Shown here: positions 15,541-20,175 of the stretch, piece after piece
Layout: each line of letters begins with the position of its first letter
Numbering within the stretch: position 1 is the first letter of the stretch
From: CAZWXH01 sp964637725
GTDB taxonomy: Bacteria > Bacillota_I > Bacilli_A > Erysipelotrichales > Coprobacillaceae
Assembly: GCA_964637725.1 (NCBI GenBank)
Contig: CAZWXH010000024.1
Location: 1-20,175 of the forward strand
Direction of reading: 5' to 3'
Length of the DNA: 20,175 nt
Translations under genes and position numbers: made by a program
The notes under the pieces: model-generated
Seen by the model: the letters and a program-made list of their open reading frames with translations, nothing else
What the model was told of the DNA's origin: nothing
Databases searched by the model: none

Positions 15541-15735
15541 AAATAAAAAAGCAGATAATAAAGACACCTTGTGTTCATCCACTTTATTATATGCTTCGAT
15601 TTAACTTTTAACGCAAGTTCACGTTCTTTCTTTTCAAAAGACTCAAGCAAGGGCATCCCAGACTATTCACTAGATCATTTCCACCAACAGATCCTCGCTA
15701 TAAGTTCTTCATCTTTTCATTCTTACCTATAATTT
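15541..15735 (-). promoter_or_regulatory. T-box-like cysteine leader with hairpin and U-tract before cysS
   Basis: The minus-strand RNA starts with a stem-I-like region: base helix AAAAGA (15712-15717) with UCUUUU (15636-15641), an AGCGA motif, a GGUGGAAAU distal-loop segment (about 15675-15690), a candidate Cys specifier UGC (15653-15655) and the UUGAG that usually follows it. Near the end, AUAAUAAAG (15582-15590) pairs with CUUUAUUAU (15555-15563); between them lie a 7-nt bulge UGGAUGA (15575-15581) and an inner ACAC/GUGU stem. This copies the T-box antiterminator shape, and UGGA would fit the UCCA end of tRNA-Cys, but the usual UGGNACC is not kept. Six U (15545-15550) follow almost directly, so the same hairpin looks like a terminator. 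Confidence 0.6.
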
Positions 15736-15741
15736 ATTTAT

Positions 15742-15770
15742 ACTATAACAAATTCTTATTTATATATCAA
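15742..15770 (-). promoter_or_regulatory. Promoter of the cysS leader
   Basis: On the minus strand TTGATA (15765-15770) and TATAGT (15742-15747) are separated by 17 bp. The -35 overlaps the stop codon of the lipoprotein gene, so cysS and its followers have an independent start about 210 nt before the cysS ATG. Confidence 0.7.
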
Positions 15771-16291
15771 GAAACTTGTTCACGATGAACCGTTAATGAT
15801 TCTAGATATTTAGAAATCACTGGAATATTTTCTTCATATGTTTGTTTAGGTGCAACATAGCTCACTACATAAGTTGCATCCGCTGTAAAATAAGCCATAT
15901 GTTTAAAATACAATCCCGTCGATAAACTTCCCGTAAATTCTTGACACTTCAAGCCGCTTTGAATCGTTACATTTTTATATGCAACATCTATTGAACCATC
16001 TTCTTCTAATTGACCAGCATAAAGGGCTGGCATTTCTTCAACCATATTATCACTATCATCTTTAATTGTTGAATAAGAGATAACTTCATCTTCTTTTTTA
16101 AAACTCACCATTTTTTTATTATCAATTGATGTATCCATTTCAAAAGTCTTAGGATAATAGAAAGAGACTTGATCGCCAACTTTGTATTCAGTGCCATCTT
16201 TTTCTATAAATACATTTTCTACTTTTTTACTACACGCATATACCGTTACTAACAGTATCGACGCTGCTATAATCTTCATACAAGTTCGCAT
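15767..16291 (-). CDS. Putative lipoprotein of unknown function
   Basis: The 174-residue product has a signal peptide with a hydrophobic core (about 7-18, IIAASILLVTVY) and a lipobox-like VYAC that would place a lipidated Cys at residue 20, so it is probably an outer-face membrane lipoprotein. The remainder is acidic and soluble with no transmembrane segment, zinc site or catalytic motif that I recognise; the pattern of alternating hydrophobic residues (for example YKVGDQVSFYYP, AYKNVTIQS, ATYVVSYVAP) suggests a beta-rich fold. I chose ATG at 16289-16291, 7 nt after AAGGAGG, over a GTG two codons upstream. It has its own promoter and stands alone between the glgA terminator and the cysS promoter. 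Function unknown. Confidence 0.85.
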   Translation of the reverse strand: MRTCMKIIAASILLVTVYACSKKVENVFIEKDGTEYKVGDQVSFYYPKTFEMDTSIDNKKMVSFKKEDEVISYSTIKDDSDNMVEEMPALYAGQLEEDGSIDVAYKNVTIQSGLKCQEFTGSLSTGLYFKHMAYFTADATYVVSYVAPKQTYEENIPVISKYLESLTVHREQVS

Positions 16292-16313
16292 ATACACTCC
16301 TCCTTACTCACAT

Positions 16314-16342
16314 ATTGTACTAAACATTTTTTATGAAAGCAA
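16314..16342 (-). promoter_or_regulatory. Promoter of the lipoprotein gene
   Basis: On the minus strand TTGCTT (16337-16342) and TACAAT (16314-16319) are 17 bp apart. The predicted transcript starts only about 15 nt before the coding start, so the leader is just the ribosome site. Confidence 0.65.
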
Positions 16343-16365
16343 CAGAAAGTCGCATACTCATACAC

Positions 16366-16389
16366 AAAAGAGATAGGTTTCCCTATCTC
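16366..16389 (-). terminator. Terminator after glgA
   Basis: GAGATAGG (16382-16389) pairs perfectly with CCTATCTC (16370-16377) around a GAAA loop on the minus strand, followed by TTTT. It starts 6 nt after the glgA stop and closes the glgCDA operon. Confidence 0.85.
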
Positions 16390-16395
16390 CTTTGC

Positions 16396-17823
16396 CTAAT
16401 CTAACAATGAATTAAAAACTTTCAAATAGGCATCAGCACTTTTATCCCAATCAAGTTTAGCCTTCATTGCACGATGCATTAAATCACTCCATTTTTGTTT
16501 ATCACTATAGATATTTAACGCATAATCTATAACTGCTAACATTTCATGTGCGTTATAATTTGCAAAACTAAATCCAGTTCCAGTATTCTCAAATTCATTA
16601 TACGGTTCAACACTGTCTTTCAAACCACCTGTTTCTCTTACAATTGGAATTGTTCCATAACGAAGAGACATCATTTGTGATAATCCACATGGTTCAAATA
16701 AAGATGGCATTAAGAACATATCAGAACCTGCATAAATACGACATGATAATCCAAAATCATATTTTAAATTTAAAGATAATTTTTGATTATGATAAGCAGC
16801 TATTGCTTTTAAAGGTTCTTCAAATTTTTGATCACCAGCACCTAAGATAACAACTTGAACATCACGTTTCATTAATTCATCCATTCTATTGATAATTAAA
16901 TCCAAACCTTTTTGCCAAGTTAATCTTGTAACAATACCAATTAATGGTATATCTGCACTTACAGGTAAACCACATTCTTTCTGTAAAGCCATTTTGTTTT
17001 TTACTTTTTTAGTATCAACTGTTTTTTCATTAAAATGCTCAACAATTTCAGGATCTGTTTCAGGATTAATTGTATCATAATCAATACCATTTAAGATCCC
17101 ATATAAATCATGTCTACGCATTTGTAAAATACCTTCTAACCCTTCACCAAAAGAATCAGTTAAGATTTCTTGTGCATATGTTGGTGAAACAGTTGTAATA
17201 GCATCACTGTAGAAAATAGCCGCTTTCATCATATTAAAACAACCATCATTTCGACAATTACCATTATAATATAAATAATTATCTAATCCAAAATGATCAC
17301 TCAATAACTTAGGATCACACTTCCCTTGATAAGCAATATTATGAATTGTAAATACAACTTTAATTCCTTGATAGTATTCATAATATCCATATCTCTCTTT
17401 GTATAAAGGTGCAATCATAGCCGTTTGCCAATCATGCAAGTGTAAAACATCAGGTTTAATATCCACATGTGATAATAACTCTAAAACCGCAAAATCAAAG
17501 AATGCAAATCTTTCATTATCATCATCATAACCATATAATCCTGGTCTTCTAAAATACTGTTCATTATCAATAAAGTAATATGTTACTCCATCATATTCAG
17601 CCTTAAAAACACCACAATAACATTTTCTCCACCCTACCCAAATATCATAACTCATCACATATTCAAGTTGATCAGCCATTTTCATATCTTGATATTTAGG
17701 AAGAATAACAAAACACTCATGTCCTTTTTCAACTAATGATTTAGGTAAAGAACCTAAAACATCAGCCAATCCTCCTGATTTAATATAAGGGTTTGCCTCG
17801 CTTGTTGCAAAAACAATTCTCAT
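16396..17823 (-). CDS. glgA: Glycogen synthase (ADP-glucose, GT5)
   Basis: GlgA transfers glucose from ADP-glucose to the end of an alpha-1,4-glucan. The 475-residue GT-B enzyme starts with the ADP-glucose-binding K-x-G-G-L motif (Lys15-Ser-Gly-Gly-Leu19), has HLHDWQTA and VFTIHNIAYQG in the N-terminal domain, GIVTRLTWQKGLDL at the start of the C-terminal domain, and the catalytic-site segment MPSLFEPCGLSQM followed by RETGGLKDSV. The ATG at 17821-17823 overlaps the glgD stop by one base (TAATG), with AGGAGA about 9 nt upstream, so translation is coupled. It is last in glgC-glgD-glgA; branching enzyme and phosphorylase are not in this window. Confidence 0.97.
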   Translation of the reverse strand: MRIVFATSEANPYIKSGGLADVLGSLPKSLVEKGHECFVILPKYQDMKMADQLEYVMSYDIWVGWRKCYCGVFKAEYDGVTYYFIDNEQYFRRPGLYGYDDDNERFAFFDFAVLELLSHVDIKPDVLHLHDWQTAMIAPLYKERYGYYEYYQGIKVVFTIHNIAYQGKCDPKLLSDHFGLDNYLYYNGNCRNDGCFNMMKAAIFYSDAITTVSPTYAQEILTDSFGEGLEGILQMRRHDLYGILNGIDYDTINPETDPEIVEHFNEKTVDTKKVKNKMALQKECGLPVSADIPLIGIVTRLTWQKGLDLIINRMDELMKRDVQVVILGAGDQKFEEPLKAIAAYHNQKLSLNLKYDFGLSCRIYAGSDMFLMPSLFEPCGLSQMMSLRYGTIPIVRETGGLKDSVEPYNEFENTGTGFSFANYNAHEMLAVIDYALNIYSDKQKWSDLMHRAMKAKLDWDKSADAYLKVFNSLLD

Positions 17824-18929
17824 TAGACAACATCTCCTTCTTTAACATATAGAGGTTCATCATTTCCAATTAATTCTTTCTTCTTTTCAACACGTGCTTC
17901 CTTATCCATAATCACATTTTCTAAATGTGCTCCTGGACAAACATGTGCCCCATTTAATAAAATACAGTTTTTAACAATCGCATTTTTACCAATTACGACA
18001 TTACGTGATATAATACTTCCTTCTACTTCCCCATCAACAATAACTCCATTTGCGACAAATGATTTCTTCACTTGAGCATTCTTCATATATTTTGTTGGTG
18101 GCGTATCATTCGTATTGGTAAAGATTGGCCAAGTACTCTTAAAGACTTGTGTCGAAACATCCATATCTAAGAATTCAAGACTTGTCTTATAATACGATTC
18201 ATAAGAATCAATACATCTCGCAAATCCCTTATACTCATAAGCCATAATCTTTCTTTCATCACATAAATAAGCAAGCGTGTCTTTTAAATCAAAGAATGAA
18301 CTAATCTTTTTAGCATATGCCATTACACTTAATAAAACTTTCGCATTAATAACATAAGTCTCTAAAGAAATATTTCTTTCTTTACGATTCCCTTTATTTT
18401 GTTTAATCTCTTCTACTTGTTTTCCTTTAATTCTTAAATAATCAGATCCCACAAAAGTTTCATTCGCATTATTAATTCTTTGATAAACCATTGTAATTTC
18501 TGCTCCTGATCTCATATGAGCATCAATAACTTCATCATAGTTCATTGTCGTAATAATATGCGCAGGTGCAATGACTACATAATCGGCTTTCGCTTTCTTC
18601 AAGAAAGCAATATTTTCAATTAAATTATTAATATCATGATTATACTTATTGTTATTGGCATAAGCTTCATTATATAGAAATGAAACCCCACCTGATTTAG
18701 AGTTGAAATTCCAAGAATTTCCATTCCCTAAATGTTTAAATAAAGATCTTGGTTTTTCCTTAATTAAAACCCCTACTGTATCTACATGTGAATTAGACAT
18801 GTTAGATAAAACAAAATCAATCATTCCATAACGTCCTAAAAAACTAACTGAAGCAACTGGTCTTCTTTCTGTTAGACCTTTATAAGAAACATCAGAATGT
18901 AAATTGACTAATCCTACTACTTTTGCCAT
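17823..18929 (-). CDS. glgD: GlgD, regulatory-type subunit of glucose-1-phosphate adenylyltransferase
   Basis: The 368-residue protein is a GlgC paralogue found beside glgC in Firmicutes; in Bacillus-type organisms the GlgCD complex is more active than GlgC alone. The N-terminal nucleotide-binding loop lacks the GGxGTRL motif (it reads GLVNLHSDVSYKGLTERRPV), which fits a non-catalytic partner. LGRYGMIDFVLSNMSNS matches the GlgC fold, and the C-terminal third (about 280-355) has the hexapeptide left-handed beta-helix repeats (VVIGKNAIVKNCILLNGAHV). The ATG at 18927-18929 follows AGGAGGGG, which overlaps the glgC TAG stop. It overlaps glgA by one base. Confidence 0.94.
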   Translation of the reverse strand: MAKVVGLVNLHSDVSYKGLTERRPVASVSFLGRYGMIDFVLSNMSNSHVDTVGVLIKEKPRSLFKHLGNGNSWNFNSKSGGVSFLYNEAYANNNKYNHDINNLIENIAFLKKAKADYVVIAPAHIITTMNYDEVIDAHMRSGAEITMVYQRINNANETFVGSDYLRIKGKQVEEIKQNKGNRKERNISLETYVINAKVLLSVMAYAKKISSFFDLKDTLAYLCDERKIMAYEYKGFARCIDSYESYYKTSLEFLDMDVSTQVFKSTWPIFTNTNDTPPTKYMKNAQVKKSFVANGVIVDGEVEGSIISRNVVIGKNAIVKNCILLNGAHVCPGAHLENVIMDKEARVEKKKELIGNDEPLYVKEGDVV

Positions 18930-18940
18930 TGTAACCCCTC

Positions 18941-20068
18941 CTATTTCGCATTGTCACTAACAAGTTCAACTTTTTCAGCTGACTTATTGACAACTTTCTT
19001 AGCTTTTATAACAACACCTTCATCAACGATAGTTTTATAGACTTCTGCTCCTTCTTCAATTAATACCCCTGGCATTAAAACTGAATCAACAACTTTTGCA
19101 CCTTCACCAACATATACATTGTTGAATAAAACAGAACCTTCTACATCACCATTGACAATACAGCCTTGAGTCACAAGTGAATTCTTGACTGTTGCTTCTT
19201 CGCCAATAATTTGAGGTTTACTCAATGTGTCTTCAGTATAAATCTTCCAATCTTTCTTTATATTATAAAGATCTAGTTCTTTGTCGTCTAGCAAGTCCAT
19301 ATTCGCTTGCCATAAACTTTCAACAGTTCCAACATCTTTCCAATATCCAGCAAATTCATAAGCATATAATTTCTTCTTATCGTTAAGCATGTTTGGAATA
19401 ATATCCATACCAAAGTCATGATTACTCTTTTCATTCTTCTCATCATCAATTAAATATTTTCTTAATTCTTTATACGTAAAGATATAAATACCCATAGATG
19501 CTAAAGTAGATTTTGGTTTTTCTGGTTTTTCATCAAACTCATAAATCGTACCATCTTTATTGGTATTCATAATACCAAAACGACTTGCTTCTTTTAAAGA
19601 AACATTTAAAACAGCAACAGTTAAATCAGCACCTTTAGCTTTATGTGCTTTTAACATATCATCATAATCCATCTTATAAATATGATCCCCTGATAAAATC
19701 AAAACATATTCAGGATTATATTGATCTAAGAAGCCAATATTTTGACCAATAGCATCCGCTGTTCCAGCATACCAAGTCGCTCCTACTTCGCCTCTTTCAC
19801 GAGCTGGTAAAATAGCAGCTAGAGAACTATTCCCATCAAGTCCCCATTTAGAACCAGCTCCAACATATGTTCCTAATAATACTGATTCATATTGCGTTAA
19901 AACACCAACAATATCAATTCCTGAATTCGCGCAGTTACTCAAAGGAAAATCTATAATTCTATATTTCCCTCCAAAATAAACAGCCGGTTTTGCGACTTTT
20001 GCTGTCAAAGCTTCAAGACGCGTTCCACGACCACCCGCTAAGATCATCGCAACAATTTCTTTTCCCAT
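18941..20068 (-). CDS. glgC: Glucose-1-phosphate adenylyltransferase, catalytic subunit
   Basis: GlgC makes ADP-glucose from ATP and glucose-1-phosphate, the first step of glycogen synthesis. The 375-residue protein carries the catalytic loop MILAGGRGTRLEALT (about 8-22), the RIIDFPLSNCANSGI segment, WYAGTADAIGQN, LSGDHIYKMDY with the metal-binding Asp, FDEKPEKP and YWKDVGT, followed by a C-terminal left-handed beta-helix (about 290-365). All key residues of an active enzyme are visible, unlike GlgD. The ATG at 20066-20068 follows TTTAGGAGG. It is first in the operon, 11 nt before glgD. A possible cre-like element near the predicted transcription start hints at control by carbon source. Confidence 0.97.
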   Translation of the reverse strand: MGKEIVAMILAGGRGTRLEALTAKVAKPAVYFGGKYRIIDFPLSNCANSGIDIVGVLTQYESVLLGTYVGAGSKWGLDGNSSLAAILPARERGEVGATWYAGTADAIGQNIGFLDQYNPEYVLILSGDHIYKMDYDDMLKAHKAKGADLTVAVLNVSLKEASRFGIMNTNKDGTIYEFDEKPEKPKSTLASMGIYIFTYKELRKYLIDDEKNEKSNHDFGMDIIPNMLNDKKKLYAYEFAGYWKDVGTVESLWQANMDLLDDKELDLYNIKKDWKIYTEDTLSKPQIIGEEATVKNSLVTQGCIVNGDVEGSVLFNNVYVGEGAKVVDSVLMPGVLIEEGAEVYKTIVDEGVVIKAKKVVNKSAEKVELVSDNAK

Positions 20069-20092
20069 AATTTTTCCTCCTAAACTTTATTG

Positions 20093-20106
20093 TGAAAGTG
20101 CTTACC
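20093..20106. promoter_or_regulatory. Possible CcpA (cre-like) site ahead of glgC
   Basis: TGAAAGTGCTTACC fits the 14-bp cre consensus TGWNANCGNTNWCA at 8 of 10 fixed positions, on either strand. It lies just downstream of the predicted transcription start, a position where CcpA blocks transcription. Two mismatches leave this as a hint only. Confidence 0.3.
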
Positions 20107-20115
20107 TATAACTCT

Positions 20116-20124
20116 ATTCTATCA
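20116..20124 (-). promoter_or_regulatory. Extended -10 promoter of glgC-glgD-glgA
   Basis: On the minus strand TGATAGAAT provides an extended -10 (TGnTAGAAT). The -35 region at 17 bp is only a T-run, which extended -10 promoters tolerate. Position fits a leader of about 40 nt. The rest of 20125-20175 is very AT-rich and shows no gene. Confidence 0.5.
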
Positions 20125-20175
20125 CATAACATCTTAAAAAAACATAAATTCATGTCATTTTCAAAATAAAAAAAC

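Noticed and set aside
1..20175. CRISPR arrays, insertion sequences, tRNA or rRNA genes, attachment sites
   Set aside because: No regular repeat-spacer arrays, transposase genes, terminal inverted repeats or tRNA-like folds were seen; the whole window is one block of housekeeping genes on one strand.

Overview
The window is a slice of a low-GC Gram-positive (Bacillota) chromosome. All 20 genes lie on the minus strand, so transcription runs from the right edge towards position 1. The AT-rich coding, the strong AGGAGG ribosome sites, the order cysS-mrnC-rlmB-sigH-rpmG-secE-nusG-rplK-rplA-rplJ-rplL-ybxB-rpoB-rpoC-rpsL-rpsG and a GlgC/GlgD pair all fit this. The Asn at the RpoB position equivalent to E. 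coli His526, together with gene losses relative to Bacillus, suggests a relative of the Erysipelotrichia (Coprobacillus / Clostridium ramosum group). That placement is inference, not a measurement.

Layout in transcription order. (1) glgC-glgD-glgA (20068 to 16396): a tightly packed glycogen-synthesis operon with an extended -10 promoter, a possible cre-like site and a strong terminator. (2) A small lipoprotein gene of unknown role with its own promoter (16291 to 15767). (3) cysS-mrnC-rlmB-sigH-like (15526 to 12398), preceded by a roughly 195-nt leader that looks like a divergent cysteine T-box. (4) rpmG-secE-nusG (12359 to 11448), ending in a perfect GAAA-loop terminator. (5) rplK-rplA with a promoter and structured leader, then an L10 leader with attenuator, rplJ and rplL, closed by a terminator. 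(6) ybxB (RsmC-like methyltransferase), then a promoter and rpoB-rpoC, closed by a terminator. (7) A fresh consensus promoter driving rpsL-rpsG; rpsG runs off the window.

Working logic: most of the window builds the gene-expression machinery (RNA polymerase core, a sigma factor, NusG, ribosomal proteins of the L7/L12 stalk, L1 and S12/S7, the Sec translocon subunit SecE, 23S rRNA processing and methylation, Cys-tRNA synthesis). Regulation is visible mainly as RNA leaders: T-box-like (cysS), rplK leader (probable L1 target) and L10 leader. No gap without a gene exceeds 300 bases.

No new defence, mobile or metabolic gene system is visible. The observations most worth checking are a four-residue deletion that removes the conserved Pro-Pro loop of L11 (thiostrepton site), the RpoB H526N-equivalent, and a T-box in which the antiterminator-like helix abuts the U-tract directly.
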